From RGIG3528 sp045629005 (lineage in GTDB: Bacteria; Bacillota; Clostridia; Lachnospirales; Lachnospiraceae): a stretch of 48,858 bases of DNA. Positions within the stretch are counted from its first letter, which is position 1; each line of letters opens with the position of its first letter. The notes below the pieces were generated by a model, which saw nothing but the letters and a program-made list of their open reading frames with translations, did not search any database and was not told where the DNA came from. Shown here in pieces: positions 25,103 through 33,539 of the stretch. The position numbers and the translations under genes were made by a program. The stretch lies in the NCBI GenBank assembly GCA_045629005.1, contig JAZQQJ010000021.1:1-48858 (forward strand), read 5' to 3'.

Positions 25103-27736
25103 ATGAAGAAAATTATTTCTTTACTGCTTGTTCTCGTAATGAGCATTGCATGCCTCACAGCATGTACAAAAGAAGAGCCTGAAAAAGTTACCCCGACAAC
25201 AGCTCCGGTAGCTACAGCCTCTCCCGTTCCTGCAACACCCACAACCGCTCCCACAGAAGCTCCTGCAGGTCCTTCTGTTGACGATGCTAAGGATTATCTC
25301 TTCTCAATGTACAGAGATTCCGACGGCGCTACAACAGCTTCCGATTACGAAGTAGTTGGCGTTGTTAAGGTTGACGGCGTTACATTCAACATCACATGGA
25401 CAGTTGACGCAGCATCAGGCGTTACAGTCGGTGAGATGAACTCCAAGAAGATGGTTACTATCGATGTTGATGAAAAGACAAACACCGAGATTAAGTACAA
25501 CCTTATCGGTACCATCACAGACGCTAACGGAAACAAAGCAGAAATCAAGCTTGCTCACAACGTTCCTGCTTACAAGGAATTCTCATGGGCTGAGTACGTA
25601 GCAGCTTCTGATGACACAACAGTTGTTGTCAGCGGCGTTATCACAGCTCTCATCGGCAAGTCAAAGGGCAACTCCTCCAACTGCATCTACTTCGAGGATG
25701 CTGACGGTGGTTACTACCTTTACAACTTAGGTTCCGACCCTGTTGCAGACCTTGGCCTTAAGATTGGTAACACAATCCGCGTTACAGGTACAAAGTCAAC
25801 ATATTCAGGAACATACGAAATCGTCAACGCTTCTGTAGAAGTACTTGATACAGGCGTTACAACAATCGAGCCCGCTGATTACACAGAACTCTTCCTTAAC
25901 GCAGCTACACTTAAGGACGAAGCTCTCACAGCTAAGCAGAGCAGCCTCGTTACAGTTAAGGGCGTTACAATCATCGGTATCGGCACAGATACAACATACT
26001 ACATGTGGCAGCTTGGTGAGAAGCAGAGCTACGCAAGACTTTCATCTTCTGTATGTCCTATCACAGCTGATGAGCAGGCTGCTTTCAAGGATAGCTTCAA
26101 TGGTCATATCGGTTACCTCGCAGATGTAACAGGTATCCTTACACTCTACGATGGAGCTTTCTACATCTCCCCTGTTACACAGGATTGCTTCACAAACTTC
26201 GCACTTCCTAACAAGACAGACGCTGAGAAGGTTGCTTTCGAAGCAGAAGGTCTTGGAATCCCTGCAAAGGTTAACACAGACACAACAGTTACACTTCCTT
26301 CAGCAGGTATTACATTCACAGACGTAGCTATCGCATACGAAGTTACAGGTGCTGAAGTAGCTGACGGCGTTCTCGCTCTCGTTCAGACAGAACAGGATCA
26401 GACAGTTACAGTTAAGGCTACTCTTACATGCGGCGCTGAAAAGCTTGAAGCTGAATTCGAAATCAAGGTTGAAGCTAAGGCTGACGATCTCTCCGAAGCA
26501 GCAGTTCTTGAAAAGGCATTCGCACTCGCTGAAGGCGAAGCTATGAGCGGCAAGCAGGTTCTCCGCGGAACAATCGTTGAGATTCCTACAGCTTACTCTG
26601 CAGATTACAACAACGTAACAGTTAACATCGATTGCAACGGTCAGGTTGTTCAGTGCTTCAGACTTGTTGGCGGCGAAGAGCTCAAGGTTGGCGACGTTAT
26701 CACAGTTATGGGTAACCTCAAGAACTACAAGGGCACTGTTGAATTCGACGCTAAGTGCACATACTCCAAGGATCTCTCTGTTGACCAGATGAAGATGAAC
26801 ATCACTCTTGAGAAGGCAGCAGCTCTTGAAGAGAACACAGCTCTTCCGGGAACACAGGTTCTTTGCGGTACAATCGTTGAAATTCCTACAGCTTACTCAG
26901 CTGATTACAACAACGTAACAGTTAACATCGACGTAAACGGCACAGTAATCCAGTGCTTCAGACTTATCGGCGGTGCAGACCTCAAGGTTGGCGACGTTAT
27001 CACAGTTACAGGTAACATCAAGAACTACAAGGGCACAGTTGAATTCGATGCTAAGTGCACATACCTTGCAGGCGAACAGCTTGCAGCAGCTAAGAGCGTT
27101 CTCGTTCTTACAAAGGCTGCTGAACTCGCTGAAGGCGAAGTAATGCCTAACCTCCAGACAGTTACAGGTACAATCACAGCAATCAATACAGAGTACTCTG
27201 CTGATTACAACAACATCACAGTTACAATCGCTGCAGGCGATCAGTCCATCCAGTGCTTCAGACTCATTGGTGGTTCTGAGCTCAAGGTTGGCGACGTTAT
27301 CACAGTTACAGGTAACATCAAGAACTACAAGGGCACAATCGAGTTCGACGCTAAGTGCACATACGTTGCAGCAGGCGCAGCTCCCGCAGTAGTTGTTACT
27401 CCTGAAGAGCCTAAGCCTACAGAAGCTCCCGCAGCAGTTACAGCTGATCCTTCAAACCCTGAAGACATCATCGCTAAGGCTTTCTCACTTGCAGACGGCC
27501 AGGCTATGGAAGGAACATACACACTTACAGGTGCTATCTCCGAGATCAACACAGCTTACTCAGCTGATTACGGCAACATCACAGTTACCATCACAATCGG
27601 CGACAAGGCTATCCAGTGCTTCAGACTCGTTGGTGGCGAAGACCTCAAGGTTGGTGACACAATCACAGTTACAGGCGTTCTTAAGAACTACAAGGGCACT
27701 GTAGAATTCGATGCTAAGTGCACATACACAAAGTAA
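25103..27736 (+). CDS. Large surface lipoprotein with Ig-like regions and four repeated OB-fold-like modules
   Basis: 877 aa. Lipobox CLTACTKE, then a Thr/Pro/Ala linker to about 60. Residues 60-160 and 375-460 look like degenerate bacterial Ig domains; 165-280 resembles an OB-fold (VVVSGVITALIG ... IGNTIRVTGTKSTYSGTYEI). From about 468 onward, four modules of about 85 residues repeat with the core TAYSADYNNVTV, QCFRLVGG and LKVGDVITV. No catalytic motif is seen. The OB-like modules suggest binding of nucleic acid or carbohydrate at the cell surface, next to the secreted nuclease. AGGGAAGG precedes the start, and a strong terminator follows. Confidence 0.85.
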   Translation: MKKIISLLLVLVMSIACLTACTKEEPEKVTPTTAPVATASPVPATPTTAPTEAPAGPSVDDAKDYLFSMYRDSDGATTASDYEVVGVVKVDGVTFNITWTVDAASGVTVGEMNSKKMVTIDVDEKTNTEIKYNLIGTITDANGNKAEIKLAHNVPAYKEFSWAEYVAASDDTTVVVSGVITALIGKSKGNSSNCIYFEDADGGYYLYNLGSDPVADLGLKIGNTIRVTGTKSTYSGTYEIVNASVEVLDTGVTTIEPADYTELFLNAATLKDEALTAKQSSLVTVKGVTIIGIGTDTTYYMWQLGEKQSYARLSSSVCPITADEQAAFKDSFNGHIGYLADVTGILTLYDGAFYISPVTQDCFTNFALPNKTDAEKVAFEAEGLGIPAKVNTDTTVTLPSAGITFTDVAIAYEVTGAEVADGVLALVQTEQDQTVTVKATLTCGAEKLEAEFEIKVEAKADDLSEAAVLEKAFALAEGEAMSGKQVLRGTIVEIPTAYSADYNNVTVNIDCNGQVVQCFRLVGGEELKVGDVITVMGNLKNYKGTVEFDAKCTYSKDLSVDQMKMNITLEKAAALEENTALPGTQVLCGTIVEIPTAYSADYNNVTVNIDVNGTVIQCFRLIGGADLKVGDVITVTGNIKNYKGTVEFDAKCTYLAGEQLAAAKSVLVLTKAAELAEGEVMPNLQTVTGTITAINTEYSADYNNITVTIAAGDQSIQCFRLIGGSELKVGDVITVTGNIKNYKGTIEFDAKCTYVAAGAAPAVVVTPEEPKPTEAPAAVTADPSNPEDIIAKAFSLADGQAMEGTYTLTGAISEINTAYSADYGNITVTITIGDKAIQCFRLVGGEDLKVGDTITVTGVLKNYKGTVEFDAKCTYTK
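26503..27729 (+). repeat. Four near-identical coding repeats
   Basis: Modules at about 26503-26766, 26803-27066, 27100-27363 and 27463-27729. The 3' half is almost identical at the nucleotide level, for example CTCAAGGTTGGCGACGTTAT and AAGAACTACAAGGGCAC recur. Modules 3 and 4 are separated by a Pro/Thr/Ala linker. Recent duplication or gene conversion is likely. Confidence 0.9.
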
Positions 27737-27760
27737 TTCGATAAACAAATAATTCAAAAA

Positions 27761-27796
27761 ACGTGTGCGGTCTTAAATGACCGCACACGTTTTTTT
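27761..27796 (+). terminator. Terminator of the sugar ABC/nuclease operon
   Basis: ACGTGTGCGGTC 27761-27772 pairs with GACCGCACACGT 27779-27790, followed by T7. It lies 25 bp after the lipoprotein stop. Confidence 0.95.
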
Positions 27797-27848
27797 ATTG
27801 ATTCAATAAGACAACGCACTATTTCCATAAAAAAGCATTTCAAACCGC

Positions 27849-27940
27849 TTACGGAGAAAAGGGCTTCATACTTGCTTTTTTCCGTAAAGCATTTCGAATC
27901 CTTACGGAGAAAAAGACTTCATACTTGCTTTTATCCGTAA
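27849..27940. repeat. Two tandem diverged hairpins
   Basis: Two copies of a ~39-bp segment (about 27849-27887 and 27901-27940), each starting CTTACGGAGAAAA and ending TCCGTAAA. Each pairs with itself through TTACGGA/TCCGTAA. They fill the gap between the terminator and the convergent yfcE-like gene. No gene is seen here. Confidence 0.7.
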
Positions 27941-28058
27941 ACTCTCTCAAGAATTACAGAAAAGCTTCAAAAAGAGTGTTTTATGTAACTTTCACGCTTT
28001 CGCCGGATGTGAATCTGACCGGTCCCCGCATATTCTTTCATCATTCAAGCTTTTCCCA

Positions 28059-28574
28059 TCATTCAAGTGTCTTCCACTCGAACACTCCATCTGTAAGCAT
28101 CATATAACTGTGCCCACTGTTTTCCTTAGGAATTGAGACCGAACCGGGGTTCATATATGTATAATTTTCATATTCAATGTTAGCCGGGACATGCGTGTGA
28201 CCGCAAAGAAGAATATCTCCCTTCTGTAAAGGCGGAACATTACTCTCGTTGTAAACATGACCATGGGTGGCATATATTACTCTTCCGTCTGCGTAAAGCA
28301 CACAGTAATCAGCCATAATAGGGAACTTTAAGACCATCTGGTCAACTTCCGCATCGCAGTTACCTCTGATACAAAGGATCTTTTCCGCAAGCGGATTAAG
28401 CATTTCTATAACCGCCTTCGGATTGTATTCCTTAGGAAGATCGTTACGAGGGCCGTGATAAAGAATATCGCCCAAAAGAAGAAGCTTTTCAGCGCCTTCA
28501 CGCTCAAAAGCCTCAATCATTTTTTTGCAATAATATGCCGAACCGTGTATGTCGGACGCAATCATTATTTTCAT
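28059..28574 (-). CDS. YfcE/MJ0936-type metallophosphoesterase
   Basis: 171 aa with all calcineurin-like metal motifs: SDIHGSAYYCKK, LLLGDILYHGP, RGNCDAEVD, ATHGHVYNE and LCGHTHVPA. Members hydrolyse phosphodiesters or phosphomonoesters with Mn or Ni. It is the last gene of the minus-strand operon with two DHH phosphoesterases and the HAD/guanylate-kinase-like fusion, which suggests work on nucleotide or oligonucleotide phosphates. Confidence 0.93.
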   Translation of the reverse strand: MKIMIASDIHGSAYYCKKMIEAFEREGAEKLLLLGDILYHGPRNDLPKEYNPKAVIEMLNPLAEKILCIRGNCDAEVDQMVLKFPIMADYCVLYADGRVIYATHGHVYNESNVPPLQKGDILLCGHTHVPANIEYENYTYMNPGSVSIPKENSGHSYMMLTDGVFEWKTLE

Positions 28575-28610
28575 AGTTTTACATCCATTCCGTGTGTCCC
28601 TGTTGACACA

Positions 28611-29594
28611 TTACATCCATTCCGTGTTGTTTGCTTTGTACTCTTTAATAAGTGCATCTGCCTTTGCTACAAGCTCATTCATCTCTTCCACGCTGTGCAC
28701 GGTTGCGCCTGCTGCACACTCATGACCACCGCCGCCGTATTCTTCAGCAAGCTTGTTAATTGTCATGAAACGTGAACGAAGTCTTACACGAATTTCGTCG
28801 TTGAAAGGATTCTCGATGAAGGCAAGCCATACAAGACTTCCTTTGATGCCGCTCATGAAGCTTACGGAATTTGAAGCCTGCTCATTGTCGAGTCCGAACT
28901 GTTCCTGCATCTCTCTTGTAACAAAGAGGTGTGCAACACCGTTCTCGGTAATCTGCATCTTCTCAAAAACATGTGCTTCGAACTTGTAGTAGCTGAAGTC
29001 CTCAAGTTCAAGATATGCCTGAAGCTTTTCAAGGTCAACACCGACATCAAGAAGAACTGATGCCAAACGAAGTGTTTCACCGCTTGTGGAATTGAATCTG
29101 AAACGACCTGAATCCGTAACAATGCCAGTATAAAGGCAAAGTGCGGCACGCTTTGTCATCTTCAGTTCATCCTTAAAGGTAAGATAGAAATCAACAATCA
29201 TTTCACTCGCTGCAGAACGGAAATCCTCAACCCAGGAAATATCACCGTAAGGCATGTTGTCAACGTGATGATCGATTTTGATAAGTTCCTTAGCGAGCTT
29301 GTATTTCTTGTTGGAAAGACGGTCTTCCGTGCCTGTATCAACAGCGATGAAAAGAGCATCCTTATACTCCTCATCAGCAAGTACGGTTTTGTCATCATCA
29401 AGAAATGCTACATAGTTTGAGTAGTCTTCATTTACGACAAAAACTTCCTTCTGAGGGAAGCTTGCGCGGAGAATTTCCGCAAGACCGTTTGTTGAGCCTA
29501 CAGCATCACCGTCCGGACGGAAATGACGTCCGATAATAATGCGGTCGTACTCTTTGATTTTCTTTAAAATAAGTTTCTTAAGTTCGTTATTCAT
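28611..29594 (-). CDS. DHH/DHHA1 phosphoesterase (NrnA-like), copy 1
   Basis: 327 aa. The DHH domain holds HFRPDGDAVGS, VDTGTEDRL and IDHHVDN; the DHHA1 domain holds the substrate motif EYGGGGHECAAGATV. NrnA proteins degrade nano-RNA and dephosphorylate pAp. The gene follows a paralogue by 8 bp on the minus strand, and the two are clearly diverged, so they probably act on different substrates. Confidence 0.93.
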   Translation of the reverse strand: MNNELKKLILKKIKEYDRIIIGRHFRPDGDAVGSTNGLAEILRASFPQKEVFVVNEDYSNYVAFLDDDKTVLADEEYKDALFIAVDTGTEDRLSNKKYKLAKELIKIDHHVDNMPYGDISWVEDFRSAASEMIVDFYLTFKDELKMTKRAALCLYTGIVTDSGRFRFNSTSGETLRLASVLLDVGVDLEKLQAYLELEDFSYYKFEAHVFEKMQITENGVAHLFVTREMQEQFGLDNEQASNSVSFMSGIKGSLVWLAFIENPFNDEIRVRLRSRFMTINKLAEEYGGGGHECAAGATVHSVEEMNELVAKADALIKEYKANNTEWM

Positions 29595-29602
29595 ACGTTC
29601 TC

Positions 29603-30541
29603 CTATTCCGTCATCATCTTATCGAGATCGGCAAGCATCTGCATTGCAGCAGCTCTGTCGGGGACCGTTGCCCCGCTTGCCTTCTCATGTCCGCCGCCGC
29701 CATACTTCACGGCAATCGGATTGATATTGAATTTGTTCGAGCGAATTTCGCAGAGAACGCCCTCAGGAGCCTCCGTAAAGTTTACCCATATATTTACACC
29801 TTTTATGTCTCCCATGACGCCTACCATGCCTCGTGAGATGTTAAACGTGGACATCCCGAGCCTTTCAACTTCGGCTGCGTCTGTGTAGATGTAAGCAACA
29901 TTATGCTCCGAGAATTTTATCTTAAGAATGAACTCCGAACGTCTCTTAAGAGAATCGAAATCCTCAGCGTACATTTTGGAATAAAGATCGTTGAAATCAA
30001 TCTTTGCCGACTGCAAAAGAAATGCAGCAAGCTCGAAGGTGTGAGGCTTTACACAGTCGTAACGGAATCTGCCGGAATCCGTAACCATACCCGTGAAAAG
30101 CGACTTGGCACCAAGCTCATCAAGCTTCAGTCCACTAGTCTTAACCATATCGGCAATGATGCCGCAACAGCTCTCGTAGTCGGTATTTATAACTTCTGTT
30201 CCGGTGAATGCTCCGGTGAACATGTGGTGGTCCACACGGGCATTGACTTTTGCCGTTTTGTAACGGTCATCGGAAACCATATTCTCGCCGCCACAGTCAA
30301 GCACGATGGCAAGAGCGTCCTTAAACTCTTCGTCATCGACTTCATCCATGATGCAGTCATCCATAAAAGAATATCTTCCGGCCTCATCACCTACAACAAA
30401 GACCTTCTTTTCCGGCCAGTTTGTCATGATGATGTGCTTCATTCCCACCTGGCTGCCTATGGCATCGCCGTCCGGGTTTTTATGACGGTAGATAATGATT
30501 TTGTCATTATCCTGAATTAATTTAATTAAGTCCTGATACAT
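29603..30541 (-). CDS. DHH/DHHA1 phosphoesterase (NrnA-like), copy 2
   Basis: 312 aa, with HKNPDGDAIGS, LDCGGENMV, RVDHHMFTG and the DHHA1 motif KYGGGGHEKASGATV. All metal and substrate motifs are intact in both tandem copies. It sits 8 bp downstream of the HAD/guanylate-kinase-like gene. The start codon has a weak GGATTACGT ribosome site, so coupling to the preceding gene is plausible. Confidence 0.93.
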   Translation of the reverse strand: MYQDLIKLIQDNDKIIIYRHKNPDGDAIGSQVGMKHIIMTNWPEKKVFVVGDEAGRYSFMDDCIMDEVDDEEFKDALAIVLDCGGENMVSDDRYKTAKVNARVDHHMFTGAFTGTEVINTDYESCCGIIADMVKTSGLKLDELGAKSLFTGMVTDSGRFRYDCVKPHTFELAAFLLQSAKIDFNDLYSKMYAEDFDSLKRRSEFILKIKFSEHNVAYIYTDAAEVERLGMSTFNISRGMVGVMGDIKGVNIWVNFTEAPEGVLCEIRSNKFNINPIAVKYGGGGHEKASGATVPDRAAAMQMLADLDKMMTE

Positions 30542-30549
30542 ACGTAATC

Positions 30550-31671
30550 CTATCTTGTAAATTTATTTCTGACAAGGTCAATCAAAGTCATTGCAGCCTT
30601 TTTAGCGTCGTTCTCAACCTTAAGCTCAATATCACAGATTTCGTTATTTCTGTACTCGAAATCAAGTGACATTATACGGCGAACCTTGTCATCGTCATTG
30701 GAAGAACGTCCGATGATGTTCTTAATGACTTCAGACTTCTCTCTGTTTACAAAGACAAGAAGCGTCTGTGTTCTGTATGTGTTGCGGATTGTAAGCGCAC
30801 CGCAGATGTCGATTGGAATAACGGCATAATTGCCCTGGTTTACAATTGAATCAACCTGGCTCTTCGGAGTACCGAAGTGGTACTTGGAGTAAACAGTCGT
30901 TTCAAGGAACTTCTCGTTGTCCTTTTCCTGAATGAACTGCTCTTCGTCGATGAAGCGGTATGCATTCTCACTCTCACCATCGTTTCTCGGACGTGTTGTC
31001 GTTGTAAGAGGCTTCTCGAAATCCGAAGAAATGGAAGTCATTTCCTGAGCGATTTCATTCTTTAATGAACCCGAAGGACCAACAAGACAAATTACACCAC
31101 CGTCGGAAAGATCCGGCGCCTTCTCGGTAAAGGAATTTCTGACCATGCGGAAAAGCTGCATAAAGTCAGCATAACTGTTTACCGCAAGAAGACCTGTCAT
31201 ATCCATGTTCCATGGCTTTCTGAAAAGCACGGGATAAACTGCCTTCGAGCTGGAGATGTTATGTGCGCCATCGTCAAGGAGCATATCAAGTGCAAAAACG
31301 TCCTTACGTGTGCCAATGATAATATTCTGTGAAGGTATCTCCGGGAAATCCTGGACAAGTCTCTCCGCTCTTGCGCTCATGCACATAACAGGAACCGCTG
31401 TAACAAAGAAAACGTCCGCATGCTTTGAAAGCTCTCTGACGAACTTCTGTGCTCCCGGAAGTATCGGCTGTGTGCGTACAAACTCAGGATCCGAGTAAAG
31501 AGCAATTCTTTCCTCAAAGTGTCTGCCGTAATTGCCCCAGCCTTTTATTTCATTAATGCTCACCGGCTCTTCGTCCGGATGATTCTTGTTGATAATGGAC
31601 AACGCATAGCCGTTGCACTCGTATAAAGTATCATCTACATCAAGGCCGATTCTTAATCTGTATCTCTTCAT
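30550..31671 (-). CDS. Fusion of 5'-nucleotidase-like HAD and guanylate-kinase-like domains
   Basis: 373 aa. Residues 1-175 form a HAD domain of the 5'(3')-deoxyribonucleotidase type: LRIGLDVDDTLYECN, FFVTAVPV and MLLDDGAHN. Residues 185-373 resemble guanylate kinase: ICLVGPSGSLKNEIA, then TTTTRPRNDGESENAYRFI (the GMP-binding TTR.PR and Y.F segments) and YSKYHFGTPKSQV. The P-loop has Asn where Ser/Thr normally follows the Lys, so catalysis is uncertain. The gene starts the operon with two DHH enzymes and the metallophosphoesterase; AGGAGA precedes the ATG. A role in nucleotide turnover or sensing is inference. Confidence 0.8.
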   Translation of the reverse strand: MKRYRLRIGLDVDDTLYECNGYALSIINKNHPDEEPVSINEIKGWGNYGRHFEERIALYSDPEFVRTQPILPGAQKFVRELSKHADVFFVTAVPVMCMSARAERLVQDFPEIPSQNIIIGTRKDVFALDMLLDDGAHNISSSKAVYPVLFRKPWNMDMTGLLAVNSYADFMQLFRMVRNSFTEKAPDLSDGGVICLVGPSGSLKNEIAQEMTSISSDFEKPLTTTTRPRNDGESENAYRFIDEEQFIQEKDNEKFLETTVYSKYHFGTPKSQVDSIVNQGNYAVIPIDICGALTIRNTYRTQTLLVFVNREKSEVIKNIIGRSSNDDDKVRRIMSLDFEYRNNEICDIELKVENDAKKAAMTLIDLVRNKFTR

Positions 31672-31848
31672 ATATCTTCTCCTAATCCCCTAATTCGTCT
31701 CATTGAGACGGGTGTCAATTATACCACAAAACCGCCGAAAATTCAAATCAAGCTTTGCCTTTAACTATGATTCAACCACAATATTTAACGCCCTTCGGAT
31801 GAAGCAGAAATGACTGAAGCCCGCTTGCATTACCCAATGCCTGAAGCA

Positions 31849-31960
31849 ATCGAGTAGGCTGACTCCTACTCGATCATGTGCGCTGCGTCATCTCGAGAGC
31901 AAGCTCTCTCGATGAACGTTTGCTCGAGTCTCAGATTAAAAGCAAGCTTTTATCTGAGAC
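31849..31960. repeat. Three adjacent hairpins in a gene-free interval
   Basis: ATCGAGTAGG/CCTACTCGAT (31849-31874), CATC..GAGAGC/GCTCTC..GATG (31889-31914) and GTCTCAGAT..AAAAGC/GCTTTTATCTGAGAC (31928-31960). None has a T-tract. The stretch 31672-32023 has no other feature apart from the yjfB terminator. The style matches the clusters at 3751 and 16952. Confidence 0.75.
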
Positions 31961-31976
31961 TTCTCGCTATTCGCAC

Positions 31977-32009
31977 AAAAAATAGCAGGAATAATCTCTA
32001 TTCCTGCTA
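31977..32009 (-). terminator. Terminator of yjfB
   Basis: TAGCAGGAATA 31983-31993 pairs with TATTCCTGCTA 31999-32009; the minus-strand tail is TTTTTT. It lies 14 bp after the yjfB stop. Confidence 0.88.
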
Positions 32010-32023
32010 ATACTTTTAGTCTG

Positions 32024-32200
32024 TTAAACTCTTACGTCGAAGTTTGCTCCAACCGAAGGATTAACGGAGAGTTCCATCATTTTAATCATTTCGGCGCCCT
32101 GTTCTTCAACCATATCCAGCGTCTTTGCCATCATAGCAATACCAACATCGGATAAATTTTTGACCTGAGACGATGCCATAGACAATGCAGCTATATCCAT
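32024..32200 (-). CDS. yjfB: YjfB family protein (putative motility-associated)
   Basis: A 58-aa gene on the minus strand starting MDIAALSMASSQVKNLSDVG, with AAAGGAGGAG 7-8 bp upstream. The N-terminal MDIAALSM pattern, the central helix with AMMAKTLDMVEEQG and the C-terminal MMELSVNPSVGANFDVRV match the YjfB family (PF14070), described as putative motility protein. No flagellar gene is nearby. It is monocistronic, with its own terminator. In the gap to the next gene (32201-32377) I see only AT-rich sequence. Confidence 0.85.
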   Translation of the reverse strand: MDIAALSMASSQVKNLSDVGIAMMAKTLDMVEEQGAEMIKMMELSVNPSVGANFDVRV

Positions 32201-32377
32201 ATGAAACTCCTCCTTTCACTTCTTACTTTGCCTGCATTATAAAACCGAAAGAGGCAATATGCAATTAAGAAAGAATAAAACATGCTTTACGGACTTCAAC
32301 TATCAATTCCATATGTTACCAAAAATCGCCGAAACGACTTTCCGAAAAAAACAGCCACCATAAAGGTAGCTTATAAT

Positions 32378-33190
32378 TTATTTAACATTTAAGATAAAGA
32401 TAGTTCTGCCGTCATCCATAGCGTTTGCCCACCACGAACGGGAGTTTATGTTAACAACATTGGCTTCCGGAGCATCATTCTGCGATATACTGCTAGCTGC
32501 CATATACAGTTCGCAATCGATGGGCATTTCAAAGTTGTACTTTAAAATATTGTTCAGTTCATCATCTGTCAGAGTGTTTGAACCTTCAAACTTAATGAGG
32601 TTTCCATTAATTTTCGCTTCATTGCGATACACTCCGTCAGCATCGGTTGTAAGCAGCGATGATGAAATCGACATTGTATCACCGTTTGAACCATCAAACA
32701 ATCCGATTTGGTATGACATATAGTAATAGTCTAACGACCAATTTTGCACATCGAGGTTAAGCTCAACGCTTACATTTTTTCTATCACCATCAATTGATGA
32801 TGAGATAATTTTGTAAGCTACAGGCACTTCAAATAATTTAACATCTTCAGCAACTGCAAATTCTGCAGAAGAACCGGCATTATGCTCGCAAGCCAAGAAC
32901 ACAAACTCGCCTTCAGATTCATTCAAAAGGGTAATATTGCGGTTTTTTTCCATCGCTACTTCAAGAAAAGTAGGTTCAGGTGTAGCTGTGGGTTCAGGTG
33001 TGGGAGTCGCCGTGGGTTCAGGTGTGGGAGTCGCTGTGGGTTCAGGCGTCGCCGTGGGGTCTACGGTAGGTTCCACCGTAGGAACAGCTGTTGGCTCGGT
33101 AGCAGGAACCGTTGCAGAAGAACAACCTGCAAAGCCTAAAATAAGGCTTAAACAAAGAACCGATAATATGTATTTAAGATATTTTTTCAT
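32378..33190 (-). CDS. Lipoprotein with Thr/Pro/Glu repeat linker
   Basis: 270 aa from the ATG at 33190 (MKKYLKYILSVLCLSLILG), chosen for the signal peptide and GGGAAATACT upstream; an earlier in-frame ATG at 33229 lacks both. The lipobox is GFAGCSSA. A linker of PTATPEP-type repeats covers about residues 30-75, and the rest is a single globular region without a recognised motif. The same linker style is found in the three lipoproteins at 22152-27736. The function is unknown. Confidence 0.8.
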   Translation of the reverse strand: MKKYLKYILSVLCLSLILGFAGCSSATVPATEPTAVPTVEPTVDPTATPEPTATPTPEPTATPTPEPTATPEPTFLEVAMEKNRNITLLNESEGEFVFLACEHNAGSSAEFAVAEDVKLFEVPVAYKIISSSIDGDRKNVSVELNLDVQNWSLDYYYMSYQIGLFDGSNGDTMSISSSLLTTDADGVYRNEAKINGNLIKFEGSNTLTDDELNNILKYNFEMPIDCELYMAASSISQNDAPEANVVNINSRSWWANAMDDGRTIFILNVK

Positions 33191-33220
33191 AGTATTTCCC
33201 TTCAAACAAATATGTTTTCG

Positions 33221-33241
33221 CATTGGCATACTATGCCAATG
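33221..33241. promoter_or_regulatory. 21-bp near-palindrome upstream of the lipoprotein gene
   Basis: CATTGGCATA, one base, TATGCCAATG, 30 bp upstream of the lipoprotein start. The compact dyad looks like a regulator binding site. The rest of 33242-33505 shows no gene. Confidence 0.5.
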
Positions 33242-33502
33242 GCATCCGCGATTATATCAGCATTAATTCTCATAGTCAACACCGGCAACATCGGCAACAC
33301 CGAAAAAATCGGCTTATTCTAGCCCATTCACATACCCTCCAGCCCATTCCGACGAGTGAGCGAGGACCCAGCAAAAAAAGAACCGGAGCCCTGAAAGTCA
33401 ATACACACTCTCCCCAGCCCTGCATACACTCACGTATATTCCTAATATACCCACTTCTTTTCATGGCTGATATCGTGGCAAAATGTACTTTTTGAGCGAA
33501 CG

Positions 33503-33528
33503 AAAAAAGCCGGGGATGTCCCGGCTTT
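33503..33528 (-). terminator. Terminator of the mgtC-pyrE-esterase operon
   Basis: On the minus strand AAAGCCGGG pairs with CCCGGCTTT followed by TTT; it begins 11 bp after the esterase stop. Confidence 0.85.
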
Positions 33529-33539
33529 CTAAATGCTAT

